From positions 14,227,001 through 14,291,000 of the forward strand of contig NC_086259.1 of NCBI RefSeq assembly GCF_021018805.1: a stretch of 64,000 nt of DNA, written 5' to 3'. A program made the position numbers and the translations under genes. The notes below the pieces were generated by a model, which ran no database searches, was not told the DNA's origin, and saw only the letters and a list, made by a program, of their open reading frames with translations. Within the stretch, counting starts at the first letter, position 1, and each line of letters starts with the position of its first letter. Below are positions 27,701 to 37,000 of the stretch, piece by piece. Source of the stretch: Prinia subflava. Lineage: Eukaryota; Chordata; Aves; Passeriformes; Cisticolidae.

Positions 27701-30700
27701 CATTGCCAAGATCCTGTGGCAGCAGGCAGCCCGCAATAAAGGTGTGATTCCTTCCTGGAATTCCTTCTGTGCCGCAAAAGGTGCGGGAGCCCTGTTCAGC
27801 TCATGCTGTCCTGAGTAGGTTTGGATCCTGTTACCAGGCAGCTCTGTGCAGCAAGCAGCTGTGTGCCAGCATGCAGCCTCAGGAGCATGTGCTGAGCTTG
27901 GCTGGGCATGTCCCTTCCCTGCCCCTCATCCCCAGGGATCTCAGCTGGTCCAAGCTCTGTATGACTGTAGACACCCATGAGAAAAACAGACCTACGCTCA
28001 GGGTTCCCTGTCCTGTGAGCACAGGCTGTGCCTCTGAAGGACTTGCTGGTCTCCCTGTGATCTAGGCCACTACTGGAGCTCACTACTGAATCATGCTGAC
28101 CAAGTCCCTCCTGTCCCCCACAGGCTTCCCGCTTGGCAGGACTCTAGGGTGGCATGGCACTGAGCTACTTGGCCAGAGTAGGGCATGTTTGCTTGTTCCT
28201 GGAGAGTCCACAGTGCTGGGGAGGGGAGCAAGGGGAGAAGAGATCTAATCTCAGCAGTTCAGAAGCAGCCCAGCCCAGGAGTGCTCTAACCTGTGGCTGG
28301 ATAATACCTCTGGGGAGGGGTAGATTGGGTCAGCCTCACAATGTGGCTGTGGGTCTCTTCCTCTCCAGAAATCCGTATGCAGGAGATGGTCTCCATGGGT
28401 GTGGGTAACAAGCCATTCCTGGATATCAAACCCAGTGAGGCAGCTATTAATGACCGTGCTATTGATTACATCATGAAAGGCAGAGGTAGGTACTAGCTGT
28501 GCCTTCCCCCTTGATCTATGTGAATGAGGCAGGACTGGTTCTCGGAGGGTTTTTTTATGTTTTCTGGCAGGTGCCAGGACCAGAGCCTCAATTGCAGTGT
28601 CTCTGTTTGACCATTCCAATCCTTTCAAGAGGACACAGACACAGCTCTCCACCGGCAGCACCCCCACGGTCTACACCCCTTCCTCCTCCTCCTCCCTGCT
28701 GGGGCCCCTCAACCTCCACATGTACCTGGACCAGGCTTTGCTGCCAGGAGTCCTGGCCCAAAGACGCCCCTTTGACACTGGCACTTTCCTCGAGGAGGAT
28801 GAGCTGGAGCACGAGACGAGCAGCCAGCCCTCAATGAGTACGTATGGCCCCGCTGCTCTGCAGCACCTGGGATGTGTGGGCTCATCCCTGCACTGTGTTC
28901 TGTGCTGTGTGGTCAGACCAGGCTTGCTGGGGTTATGGCAGTCCCTCTCCTACCAGACCAAGGCATGAGGGTCCTGCCCTTCCATGCCACCTCTGTCTCA
29001 GGTTCCATGAGGAGAGTTAACTCAAATCCAGGGATTATAAAGTACCTGCTGAGCTGCAGCCATATCCATGGCAGTCTTGGTGCTGTGTACTGGTGCTGCT
29101 GTGATCTTTTCTTGGGTCCCTGCCCCTCTGGTATGAAGTGCTCTGTCCCTTGCCCTCACCAGCCTGGCCCTGTGACCCTTTGCCTTCCCTTGTGTGAACT
29201 TCATTAGCCACCCCATACCAATCACCAGCATCATTATAACTCTGCTTCCTTGTGTTGATTTGTTGTCTGTGGCCTTAAAGAGGCCCAGACAGGAGTGTGG
29301 CTGATCTGTGGGCTTGTGTGGCCGGTGCCTTTGCAGACAGGTACATTATCAAGTGTATGTGGCATGAGTTATATGCACCCCAAAGTCATGGTTACCAGAC
29401 TGACCCTCCTCTCTTTCCCCAGCAACAGAGAGCTCAGAGTCCTCGCACTGCATGTCAGCCACTGGCTCCAGCGGCTCCGACAGTGGCTGTGTCTCCAACG
29501 TGCCACAAGAGAGCTTCTGTGAAGACGTGGGCTCAGCTCCCTACATGCCTGTAGGCCCACAGCACAGCTCTGCCATGGAGGGCAGACCCAGGTTCACAAA
29601 CAGCCAGTACATTTCTGCAGTAAGTGCAAGCAGCCAAAACACTTTCTTCACTTTGCCTGCTCCTGCAACTGCCTCCCCAGTTCAAGCCACTGCCTCTCCC
29701 AGGGTGACCGAAGATGCTGCTTTTGGGTTTGGGGTGACTGTGGGGAAGTGACATTTCCTTTTGCAGGGGCTTGCCCCCTCTGGGGCAGGTGAGAGCCCCT
29801 CTGGTGCAGGAGCCACCCCTGCAGTGGCCAAGATCCTTGAGGAGATGAGCTAGAAAGGACCTGCAGTGCTGGAGGCTGCACAAGGAGGAGATGGTGCACA
29901 AACAGGAGCTATAATGCTCCCATGGGCTGGGGTACATATATAACCTCCTGGAATGGCTGGACCTCTGCTGCAAATGCTGCCAAGCTCCTTTTCTGGGAGA
30001 TGTGGGGCTTTTTTGGGGAATGATGAGATGGAGGAGTGGGAGCCTGTTGCTCTGAGATGTCAGTGTGTTCTTGAGAGTTCTCAGCTGCTTCCCTTCCCAC
30101 TAGATCCTGTCCTGAAGCTGTTGTCCTCTAACCCCGTACTAACACTGGCTTCTCTCTTCTGCAGAAAGCAGGCCAGGTCACCATAAGTCCCTCAAGAATA
30201 GTGTGAGCCCCTCGACCCCGCCTCAGGAAGTGGAGTTGTTGTAAGTAGCCCCTGCAGGGGATTTTCCAGCAGTTCTGAGTGCTGGTCAGGTTTGTCAGTA
30301 GCTCTGAGTCAGGGGAACCTCACCCTCAGCTCCACTGTGAGTTTTCCCCATGCATTCCTGACTGGTGTCTGAGGCTCTGATTCATGTGGTTACAGAGGAG
30401 CAGCTCCCATGGAGCCACACTCTGAACAGCTGCTCTGATGCTTTCTGCCTTGCAGAAGCAAAACAAGCAAAGTCACGTTCAGGTAGTAGAGGCTTAGCCA
30501 CCTTTGAGTGTTCAGATGAGCTGCTTTCTTTTGAATGCTGTCCACCTGTCTAACCACTAATTTCTTGTGGCTGTTTGCCAAAATCCTGCTCTTAGTCCCT
30601 CTGAACTGCCTTGGGGAACCACAGTAAGCTCCCCAAGGTGGATTTATCCCAGTTTTCTTTGAACCTCCAAAGGAAACGGTACTTCACCAGGCAGAGGAAC

Positions 30701-31537
30701 CTGCTAGGTTATGGTTAGGATGTCCTGAGGGAGCTGCCAGTTGTTGCTCCTGTATTTAGTGATTTTGGGAGGATGCCTTGTCTGCGAGGAAGTCACTGTT
30801 GATCCAAGGAGGGTGAACCCTGACAGGACTTGCAGCCAGGCACGGCTTCTGCTCATGGCTGGCAGCCCTTGATGTGCCATGTCAGGACCCACTCAAGCCA
30901 GCCTGCTCCTGACTCAGCCTTTTCCTCTCTGTTCTTAGGGCTTGAATGGTCAAGGCCCAGGATGATGAATGGCACTGTGGGGTGTGACACCACACAGGCC
31001 CATGGCTCCTGACCTGCAGGTGCAGGAGTTCAGAACCAGCCAAGGTTCAAATTTAAGATCCTGGGCTCCTTCTGGAGGGTCACAGATAAGACTTTTGAAG
31101 TGGCCACAGAAGCAGTAGGGACAGCAACAAAGCCTGTGGGCGAGTCCTGAAGCACAGAGGCAGATCTCCGTAGGGGAGAAGAGCTGTGCTTCTGCAAGGC
31201 TCTTGCACTAAAACATTCTTTCCCCTCCAAAATTTACCTCTGACAAACTGGATTTCAAGTGTTTTGCAAAGTCACTGCTGGCCAGGACAGAGGGACCTGT
31301 GGGATCCTGCCATGTCACGGGAGTGCAGCTGGTCTAACCCATTGCACGGTGCTGTGTTGCAGGTTTGATTACCATTTCAAACTCACTGAAGACCCCAGGC
31401 CTCTGACCAGCAGAAGGAGACAGTCTTCATCCATGAAGATTTTTTTTACCCTTTATCAGGCTCTTTCAAACAGCCCAAAACCTGACCTCTGCCTGAGGCA
31501 AAGTCCCAGGAAGGCATCTGTCAACTACATGTATTAG
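3636..31537 (+). CDS. PLEKHG4: PLEKHG4 (puratrophin-1) Rho GEF, 15 exons, 5' end outside window
   Basis: The product is a Dbl-family guanine nucleotide exchange factor that activates Rho GTPases at the actin cytoskeleton (family knowledge). Joined exons: 3636-3774, 6127-6249, 6757-6948, 22200-23143, 25030-25279, 25843-25932, 26263-26487, 26914-27084, 27564-27741, 28369-28485, 28571-28837, 29423-29619, 29767-29788, 30165-30240, 31363-31537. Every junction has GT/AG borders, and the phases close exactly to 1,054 residues plus a stop. Order of parts, numbered from the first complete codon: spectrin-like helices 1-250, Ser/Pro-rich linker 260-465, DH domain about 467-650 (includes [20 protein letters not shown]), PH domain about 655-770, tail 771-1054. 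The human protein is about 1,190 residues, so the N-terminal CRAL-TRIO-like part should lie left of the window. Assignment rests on DH/PH sequence and on synteny with TPPP3 and ZDHHC1. The paralogue PLEKHG4B is the main alternative but does not fit the neighbours. Confidence 0.93.
3775..6126 (+). other. PLEKHG4 intron
   Basis: 2.35 kb between two phase-compatible exons. I see no gene, RNA or identifiable repeat in it. Confidence 0.75.
6127..6249 (+). CDS. PLEKHG4: PLEKHG4 exon, spectrin-like region
   Basis: Acceptor TTCTTCTAG ends at 6126 and donor GTAAGT starts at 6250. Phase 0 at both ends, 41 codons. The sequence is amphipathic and charged ([13 protein letters not shown], then a heptad-like [19 protein letters not shown]), continuing the helical bundle of the preceding exon. 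Confidence 0.92.
6757..6948 (+). CDS. PLEKHG4: PLEKHG4 exon, spectrin-like region
   Basis: Acceptor TGTTTTCAG ends at 6756 and donor GTAAGA starts at 6949. Phase 0 at both ends, 64 codons. It is helical ([20 protein letters not shown], then [18 protein letters not shown]). The next exon in phase 0 is 15.25 kb downstream. Confidence 0.92.
8398..8775 (-). mobile_element. CR1 LINE 3' fragment
   Basis: Starts with ATCATAGAACCATACAATGG, the complement of the CR1 tail, then reads through the CR1 3' end (a CCAACTTCCCTGCTACAGGG-like stretch, CACTAGACCAGGTTGCT, GAATTTCTTCCTAATATCCA, AAGGTCTCCCCAGAGC). This is the usual 5'-truncated avian CR1. It is diverged and has no coding capacity. The right edge is approximate. 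Confidence 0.9.
15609..15680. repeat. TA/CA-rich simple sequence
   Basis: Alternating purine-pyrimidine stretch (ATACATACATACACA, ATACACACACATGTG, TACGTGTGTGTCTGTACATA), an imperfect microsatellite in the long PLEKHG4 intron. Confidence 0.6.
22200..23143 (+). CDS. PLEKHG4: PLEKHG4 large exon: last spectrin-like helices and Ser-rich linker
   Basis: Acceptor CTCTGCAG ends at 22199 and donor GTAAGT starts at 23144. The exon is 944 bp, starting in phase 0 and ending with two bases of a serine codon. The first ~100 residues are helical ([20 protein letters not shown]); the rest is rich in Ser, Pro, Thr and Arg with basic-serine stretches (for example [15 protein letters not shown]), as expected of a disordered, phosphorylatable linker ahead of the DH domain. 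Another acceptor-like CAG at 22125 has the wrong phase for joining to 6948. Confidence 0.93.
23144..25029 (+). other. PLEKHG4 intron before DH domain
   Basis: 1.9 kb intron. Its only identifiable content is the CR1 fragment at about 24.57-24.85 kb, which lies less than 200 bp from the acceptor of the first DH exon. Confidence 0.75.
24570..24852 (-). mobile_element. CR1 LINE 3' fragment
   Basis: Begins AGAATCACAGAATATCCTGA and continues with GAGCTGAAAGGGAGACCCAA, CACACCCTGTGCTTGAGAGC, CCTTTTCCTAATAGCC and CTTGTGTCCTGTC, a distinct CR1 subfamily 3' end. Truncated and noncoding. Confidence 0.88.
25030..25279 (+). CDS. PLEKHG4: PLEKHG4 exon, start of DH (RhoGEF) domain
   Basis: Acceptor CTGTTGCAG ends at 25029 and donor GTAAGG starts at 25280. 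The first base completes the split serine codon and the exon ends in phase 0. It encodes the first conserved DH helix ([20 protein letters not shown]), with the Glu of the TEREYVRSL motif that contacts switch I of the GTPase in Dbl proteins, and then the second helices ([20 protein letters not shown]). Confidence 0.96.
25843..25932 (+). CDS. PLEKHG4: PLEKHG4 exon, middle of DH domain
   Basis: Acceptor CTTCTGCAG ends at 25842 and donor GTAAGT starts at 25933. Thirty codons, phase 0 at both ends, coding for [20 protein letters not shown] and the following ten residues to FFK. This is the inter-helical stretch of the DH domain. Confidence 0.94.
26263..26487 (+). CDS. PLEKHG4: PLEKHG4 exon, C-terminal DH helices (CR3)
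   Basis: Acceptor CATTTCTCAG ends at 26262 and donor GTACGT starts at 26488. Seventy-five codons in phase 0. It holds the most diagnostic DH motif, [20 protein letters not shown], the helix that with the first one forms the GTPase-binding surface, and the long final DH helix that leads into the PH domain. Confidence 0.96.
26914..27084 (+). CDS. PLEKHG4: PLEKHG4 exon, first half of PH domain
   Basis: Acceptor GTGTCCAG ends at 26913 and donor GTAAAG starts at 27085. Fifty-seven codons in phase 0. [40 protein letters not shown] is the typical first strands of a Dbl-type PH domain, ending YIYKRSFK. Confidence 0.95.
27564..27741 (+). CDS. PLEKHG4: PLEKHG4 exon, second half of PH domain
   Basis: Acceptor TTCCTCACAG ends at 27563; the donor is AAAG|GTGTGA, so the exon ends in one base of a split Glu codon. 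It encodes the central strands ([20 protein letters not shown]) and the C-terminal PH helix with its conserved Trp ([20 protein letters not shown]). Confidence 0.95.
27742..28368 (+). other. PLEKHG4 intron
   Basis: Intron between the last PH exon and the post-PH exon. No repeat or gene recognised. The other introns above 300 bp in this part (25,280-25,842; 25,933-26,262; 26,488-26,913; 27,085-27,563; 28,838-29,422; 30,241-31,362) are likewise empty. Confidence 0.7.
28369..28485 (+). CDS. PLEKHG4: PLEKHG4 exon, post-PH region
   Basis: Acceptor CTCTCCAG ends at 28368 and donor GTAGGT starts at 28486. It completes the split Glu codon and encodes [38 protein letters not shown]. This acidic/hydrophobic post-PH extension is characteristic of the PLEKHG4 and kalirin-like group. 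Confidence 0.93.
28571..28837 (+). CDS. PLEKHG4: PLEKHG4 exon, C-terminal tail
   Basis: Acceptor TTTCTGGCAG ends at 28570 and donor GTACGT starts at 28838. Split codons at both ends agree with the neighbouring exons. It codes for [20 protein letters not shown], a run of five serines and an acidic stretch ([11 protein letters not shown]). It is rich in Ser/Thr/Pro and probably disordered. Confidence 0.9.
   Translation: MPGPEPQLQCLCLTIPILSRGHRHSSPPAAPPRSTPLPPPPPCWGPSTSTCTWTRLCCQESWPKDAPLTLALSSRRMSWSTRRAASPQ
29423..29619 (+). CDS. PLEKHG4: PLEKHG4 exon, C-terminal tail
   Basis: Acceptor TTTCCCCAG ends at 29422 and donor GTAAGT starts at 29620. It completes a Thr codon and ends in phase 0. The sequence [31 protein letters not shown] is a serine-rich acidic tail. 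The frame stays open past the donor until a TGA at 29749, so intron retention would add about 43 unrelated residues. Confidence 0.85.
29767..29788 (+). CDS. PLEKHG4: PLEKHG4 22-bp microexon, or start of an alternative terminal exon
   Basis: Acceptor CCTTTTGCAG ends at 29766 and donor GCAG|GTGAGA follows 29788. It encodes GLAPSGA plus one base. Joined to 30165 it completes a Glu codon and the frame stays open, which supports the microexon. If the donor is skipped the frame runs to a TAG at 29851-29853. The choice cannot be settled from the sequence alone. Confidence 0.6.
30165..30240 (+). CDS. PLEKHG4: PLEKHG4 exon, C-terminal tail
   Basis: Acceptor TCTTCTGCAG ends at 30164 and donor GTAAGT starts at 30241. 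Open only in the phase given by the 22-bp microexon. It encodes [20 protein letters not shown] and EVEL, a basic, Ser/Pro-rich stretch. Retaining the next intron would stop translation two bases past the donor (TTG TAA), giving a second possible short C-terminus. Confidence 0.65.
31363..31537 (+). CDS. PLEKHG4: PLEKHG4 predicted terminal coding exon
   Basis: Acceptor GTGTTGCAG ends at 31362. It completes a Leu codon and runs 57 further residues ([20 protein letters not shown] to ...SVNYMY) to a TAG ending at 31537. The exact phase match and the AATAAA 84 bp further on support it, but this tail has no motif I recognise and its codon use is less biased than the DH/PH exons. Confidence 0.5.
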
Positions 31538-31620
31538 CTTTGGTGTTGGATGGGACCGTGGGCATTTAGGACTCATTAGCCCTATATTTATAAGTCATAA
31601 GTAACATAACAGTTTGGAGG

Positions 31621-31626
31621 AATAAA
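31621..31626 (+). terminator. Poly(A) signal AATAAA, proximal, PLEKHG4
   Basis: Canonical AATAAA 84 bp after the predicted stop codon, in an AT-rich stretch followed by T-rich sequence. Confidence 0.55.
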
Positions 31627-31885
31627 AATGTATTATTTTTAAAGCTATGAGTTGTACAGATCTTTATTACAAGTGACTCTGTTACTATTTGTTGTGTAAG
31701 CTGCACATTTTATAAAGTTTTTGGAAGGGCATGAAGAGAAATTGAGGTATTTAAAAAAAAAGTAGTATAACTTTCTGTTTCAGGGTTATATTGACCTGAA
31801 GCTCAAGATTTAATGTCCTTCCTTATGTTCTAAATATGTCTATTGTAGGCAATAATTTATTTCCTTGGCTTAATACTTTCATTCT

Positions 31886-31891
31886 AATAAA
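31886..31891 (+). terminator. Poly(A) signal AATAAA, middle, PLEKHG4
   Basis: Canonical AATAAA followed within 20-35 bp by a GTTGTTCTTC-type T/G-rich element, as expected downstream of a cleavage site. Confidence 0.5.
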
Positions 31892-32568
31892 AGCAATTTC
31901 ATTGTTATAAGTTGTTCTTCAGATAGTTCTTCCAGTGCCTTGGGTGCTGAGCTAATCTCTCTCATAACCATCTGTCAGCTCTGCCACTCTGCCTGTGCCA
32001 CCTCTGCTCTGACTGGCAGCTCCACCTGAAAATCCTCAGTGCATTCACAGAGGAGGGGGAGAGGCCCAGGCACAGATCCCCTGGTGGGGAGGCTGACACA
32101 GAGGGAGGCTTTGGAGCAGCCTGCAGAGGTGTCAGGAGGTGTGAGGAAGAGGGAGCCGTCTGGTGCAGCTCAGGAGGCACTGATGTTCCTGGCTCTTGCT
32201 TCAGCCACTTGCCCCTGTACTGTATATAAAACACTTGTTTATTTTTAATAAGCTGGATTTTTTAAACCTTGTTCTTTTTTTCAGATAGCAAAGAAAATAC
32301 AGTTAGACACCTTTGTATAAAATTGTGTGGGAAACAGTTATACAGGGAATATTTTACAAGTTACTATTTTGAGGTAATTGCTGGGTAAATGCAAGGTTTT
32401 GGGCTGTCAAGACAGCAGTAGCTCATGTCACAAGAAGAAGAAAACTTACTAATGCAACAAGAGGAACATGAAACTTCTGGAATTTCTCAGTTTCAAAGGT
32501 TTCTAAATTGCTGGAAAATCCTTTAGTATTGTTTACCTGACACTCTTTTTTCAGGGTTTGATTTGTCT

Positions 32569-32574
32569 AATAAA
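32569..32574 (+). terminator. Poly(A) signal AATAAA, distal, PLEKHG4
   Basis: Canonical AATAAA followed by GGTTATGTTCTTT and a TGTGTTATT stretch. It would give a 3' UTR of about 1.05 kb. Confidence 0.45.
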
Positions 32575-33357
32575 GGTTATGTTCTTTATATGAATCTTAC
32601 TTGCACTGTGTTATTATTTCAGCATGGGAACCTGGATGCAGAAGGAGACAGGGAGTGCTGAGAGGGGCAGTTGTCCCTGGGGTGTCTAAATACCCCCTCA
32701 GAGTACTGGGGACAGCTCGAAGTAACATTTCTCTGACTAAACCTAACCCAGCAGGTTGTTGGGGTGAGGCTGATGGTGCCTGTCATTTTAAACACTGAAA
32801 AATACACAAACAAATTTTCCCCCAATTCCATATCTGGCACCCAAACAATAAGAAAAAAATGTTTGGTTTTATTGGCATAAGTAGAAATCATTCCATTGCC
32901 AACTTTGACTTCCACAGAGTCTGAGCTGCTGTCAGGAATCCCCAATTAAACAATGCATTTTGGGGAGGGTTTAACCAAAATAAGTGAGCTCCTAAACCAG
33001 AGGTGTTTGCCTGAAATCTTTGTCAGATTTGGAATTTTCAATACCTTTTCCAGCTATTGCCTTTCTACAGGTTAAGTGTCCTTTCTTTTTTTCCTCCCCC
33101 TTTAACTAACCAGGGGTTGATAAAGTCTGATACTGAAAAGCAGGAGTCCTGCTCTGCTCTGTGACATTCATGACACATCCCATGGAAAGCTCATCATGGC
33201 ATTTTCCATAGGGAGTCCCCTAAAGGTGGTAGATGGGTTCAGTGGACTGTTGGGAAATTCTCCCTTCCCAGGAACACCATTATCTCTGCTTATAATGGGC
33301 ATTGTGCATGGACTACCCAGTTTGTACTCCCAGGCATAGCTTGGCCATTCAGGTGTC

Positions 33358-33488
33358 AGAATTATAAAATCCTGGAATGGGTTGGAGGAAACCTTAAAGA
33401 CCCTCTCATTCAACCCCACTGCCATGGGCAGTGACACCTTCCACTAGACCAGCTCCCTCCAAGCCCTGTCCAGCCTGACACTTGCAGG
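33358..33488 (-). mobile_element. CR1 LINE 3' fragment
   Basis: Contains TGGAATGGGTTGGAGGAAAC, CTTAAAGACCCTCTCATTCA, ACCCCACTGCCATGGGCAG and CCACTAGACCAGCTCCCTCC, the standard CR1 3' end in reverse orientation. About 130 bp, truncated. Confidence 0.88.
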
Positions 33489-33849
33489 AAATGCAGGAAT
33501 TCTGATTTGGTGGAATGTGGAATATTCACAGGACACTGATGTTTTAACCCATCTCAGTTTCTGATGATTGATAAATTTTACAGCCCTAATAGATTGCTGT
33601 GCCTGTGAAGGGGGAGTGCCCTCTCCTCTGAGCTTCCCGAGTTCTCCTGACCACTGCAGTTTTGGAAAGCATTTTTCAGCCTTAGAGCAGGGACACCAGC
33701 AGAGGGGGCAGATGGAATATTTTTCAGCTGGACTAATCTGACTTTGCTGATCCCGCCCTAAAAAAACCCCACAAAAATCTGAAGAGAGGTGCAATTTTCC
33801 TTTTTGTTACAGATGTGCAGACACTGCACAGATGTGTGAATACAGACTG

Positions 33850-33980
33850 GGTTGTGTTGGAAAGGGCTTTAAAAATCACTATATTCCAACCCTCTGCCAT
33901 GGACAGCAACACCAACCTAAATAGATGGGGTTGCTCCAAGCCTGGTCCAGCTTGGCCTCGAACACTCCCAGGGATGGGGA
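33850..33980 (-). mobile_element. CR1 LINE 3' fragment
   Basis: Contains GTGTTGGAAAGGGCTTTAAA, TATTCCAACCCTCTGCCATG, GGTTGCTCCAAGCCTGGTCC and GAACACTCCCAGGGATGGGG. Same orientation as the preceding fragment 360 bp away. It ends directly at a tandem repeat. Confidence 0.87.
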
Positions 33981-33986
33981 TGCAAG

Positions 33987-34082
33987 GATCCTGGTTCAGT
34001 GGGATCCTGGTTCAGTGGGATCCTGGTTCCGTGGGATCCTGGTTCCGTGGGATCCTGGTTCCGTGGGATCCTGGTTCCGTGG
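33987..34082. repeat. 16-bp minisatellite, six copies
   Basis: Six head-to-tail copies of GATCCTGGTTCMGTGG. The first two copies read CAGT and the last four CCGT in the variable position; otherwise the copies are identical. A seventh copy breaks off after GAT. Each unit junction recreates GGATCC. The array starts a few bases after a CR1 fragment. Confidence 0.97.
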
Positions 34083-37000
34083 GATGTGTTCCTGGCCATA
34101 CCTCAACAGCTCCACGGCAAGTCTGATAGTGCACCTGTTTGTTAGTGCAGTAATAGACTGAGTATTGCTGCTCTTCCTCTCCCAGCCTTTGGAGAGGGAA
34201 CATCTTTAAACACTGCCTAAAAAGAAAAAAAAAGGATGATGTTAAATGCAAAATGTTAATATTTGATGTTAGAAATACAAAGCAGTGTAACATTTTTGAG
34301 ACAATTCCATTTCAAAAAAAATGAAAATCAGATGAAACTCAGAGTTTAGATAAAACTTGGAGAAAATGCGGATATTAATGTTTGAAAATTAACATTTCAT
34401 CCAGCCAGGATGTACAGATTCACCCTTCACTGGCACAAGACAAAATTACAGTGTAATTTAAATAAAAAATACCTGTAGCTGTATAGCAAATTAAATCTTT
34501 GTCAGAGATACCCATTTAGTATTTTCATTTATGCTGGTACAGAGTAGGAAAAGAACAAGAACTATCACTTTCCTGTTGCACATGACAGTAAATTCAGGGG
34601 TGTCCCAATAAAATGAATTTATTTCAGGCCAGCTGAACCTCCTCACGGAGCAGTGGAAAGGGCAACATCACTTTTTCCAGATGAAAACATTTGTATTCAA
34701 TAGGATGGGACAGTATAAAACTGTCCTCAAACACAACAGCTGCTTTCTTTAACTGTAGTTAATTAAAAACAAAACCATTAAATGAGCTCTTACAGAAAGG
34801 TCAAGCATGAAATTTGGAAGTTTCTGTTCTCATCAACCAGTTGAATGTGACAATTATTTGTTTGGATACTTATCAGGAGCGTTGATAAAGTTAAGTTTAA
34901 CACAAACTCTGTGACATCCTTCTGCAAACAATATTATGTAAGAATGAAAAAAAAATAGAAAAACAACCCAGAAAATTCCCCTTTGCCTGCAAGAAAGGCT
35001 TGAGCTGCAAAATTAATGCTCATACAATAAATTCAACAGAGCTGAGCAAAGGTAACTTTGAGGTCTGTGTGTAAAAATGAAGGCGCCTAAACACAAAACT
35101 AGTTAGTCAATGAATTATTTCTGATTATCAGACTTACCCTGTGCAGGAGCTTCTTTCCACAACAGATTCATGAAACAATGACTTTACTTTTGGGAATTGA
35201 GAAACCAGGAACTGACATTAAAAGGAATTAACTCTTCTTCTGCAAATCCCACAATGGTTCCTCCACACAGAAAACATTGAGGGGCAAGAACAAACCTGTA
35301 AATTCTAGAACAACCTGATGCCTGGAATGTTTTTAGGCTCTGTCTCATACAAATGGCCACAGAAATGGGAGTCAAAAGCACGTCTGGAAAAGGGAGGGTG
35401 GGTAGGGGAGTAGAATCCTCTCTAAATGGATGCAAGAATTAAAATCAGCAGCTTCCAGAGACAGCTCATAGCTCACACTGCACCGGTAATCAAAGATGAT
35501 GTGGGGAACAGGACTTTTTCATAGATTTGGCAACTTCTTATTGGTGATAATGCAAGAAAGATGAAAAATTTTAAGAAGAAAAACTGGATAGTAAAAACCT
35601 GGTATTTCTGAGGCTCAATCCAATTTTAGGGGCAGTAGAAGAAAGACAGCACCACCAAAACCCCCTCATAGCACCATAGCTCCAAGGAAAGTACTCCCAG
35701 ACATTCCTGAGGGAACTCAGGCAGCTCAGGCTGCTGCTGGATGGGCATCAGTGCCCAGCCAGGAGCTCCCCCCTGCACAAAGGGGTCTCACCCCTGCTCC
35801 CAGCCATGGCTTGTGCCCCCCTAACCCATCCCATCCCAGGGGCAGGGCAGAAATTTATTTAAAAGCCAATTAACACAATGCTGATGTGACAGATCTCTTT
35901 AATTAGATGCTGTTTGTGTCATTTCTCTTAGAACAGGAAACAGGTGAGAAGCAAGACCCAAAGAATAAAAAGAGCCAAGAAAACATGGAAAATGTCAGCT
36001 GATAAATTAACTAATCAATTTGATCATGTGGGATTTTTAGTTTGAAAAACCTGAAGAGGACTTTATCTAAAGATAGGAGTGCTCATCAATACTTCATTAA
36101 TATTTTATTAATATACATTAATATTTTATTATTTGAATTTTAAAACTATTTTTCAAAACTATATTTTTAAGCTTCCCTTGGAGATAAGGTCAGCATTATA
36201 AAAAAGAGCTTCAATATGAACACATGCTAACTCCTGTGTTAATTAACTCCACACGTTCTTGTCTACATTTTATATTTGTTAATAATTTATGCTTTAAATA
36301 AATTAACATCTAAATAAATCTGCACAATAACAACTGCAATTCTGGGGCTGTGTCACACCTCAGGGATGGATTTACATGTCTTGAACATTTCTCTTAGTTT
36401 TACCCATTATCATCTCTGCGTATTACTACTGAACATCTCAGCTGACCTAAAGATCATTTATTTAATTTCTTTATTAATAAGCTTTCCAGACAGTGTTTTG
36501 CAGGCTGGTTTTTGTGTTAGATTTATGATTTTGGAGTTGCTGGTGCCTCTTGACATTCTCTGCTGGTCGACTGCAAAAAAACATTAATATAGAAGAGCTG
36601 TTGAAAGCTTTAAATGGCAGATCTGATAGGGATGATGGAAGAAGGGCAGCCAGATGGTATTTTAGGATAAGGGGGAAATGTTTTCAGAACAATATTAAAA
36701 CCTAAAATAAGGATATTTTTATTACCCCATTGATAAATAAGCACTGCATGAACAAATGGCTGGTCACTGTTGTCCTCTCCAGCCTTGTTCTTCTCAAAGC
36801 CCCATCTCAGTGGGGTGAGAAACCCTTGCTGGATTTATGAGGGTGGAAGGATGGACCTCAGTGGGCAGGAGCCTCACTGGATTTTGTAATTTACCTTGAA
36901 ATCTACTGGGTAATATTCCCAAGAGAATGATGATGCACGACTGTCCCAAGACAGGCTAAACCTGCAGCAATAACACGAACAGGAGGATGCTGAGCTTTTC

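Larger units (their letters stand above)
31538..32600 (+). other. PLEKHG4: PLEKHG4 3' untranslated region
   Basis: AT-rich sequence without a reading frame, following the terminal exon and containing three canonical polyadenylation hexamers. The most distal signal is followed by a T/G-rich stretch, so the transcript may extend to about 32,600. Nothing else is recognisable here. Confidence 0.55.

Noticed and set aside
33815..34293. Open frames on both strands with repeated peptides
   Set aside because: They are translations of the 16-bp minisatellite, in which a stop-free unit keeps frames open; not genes.
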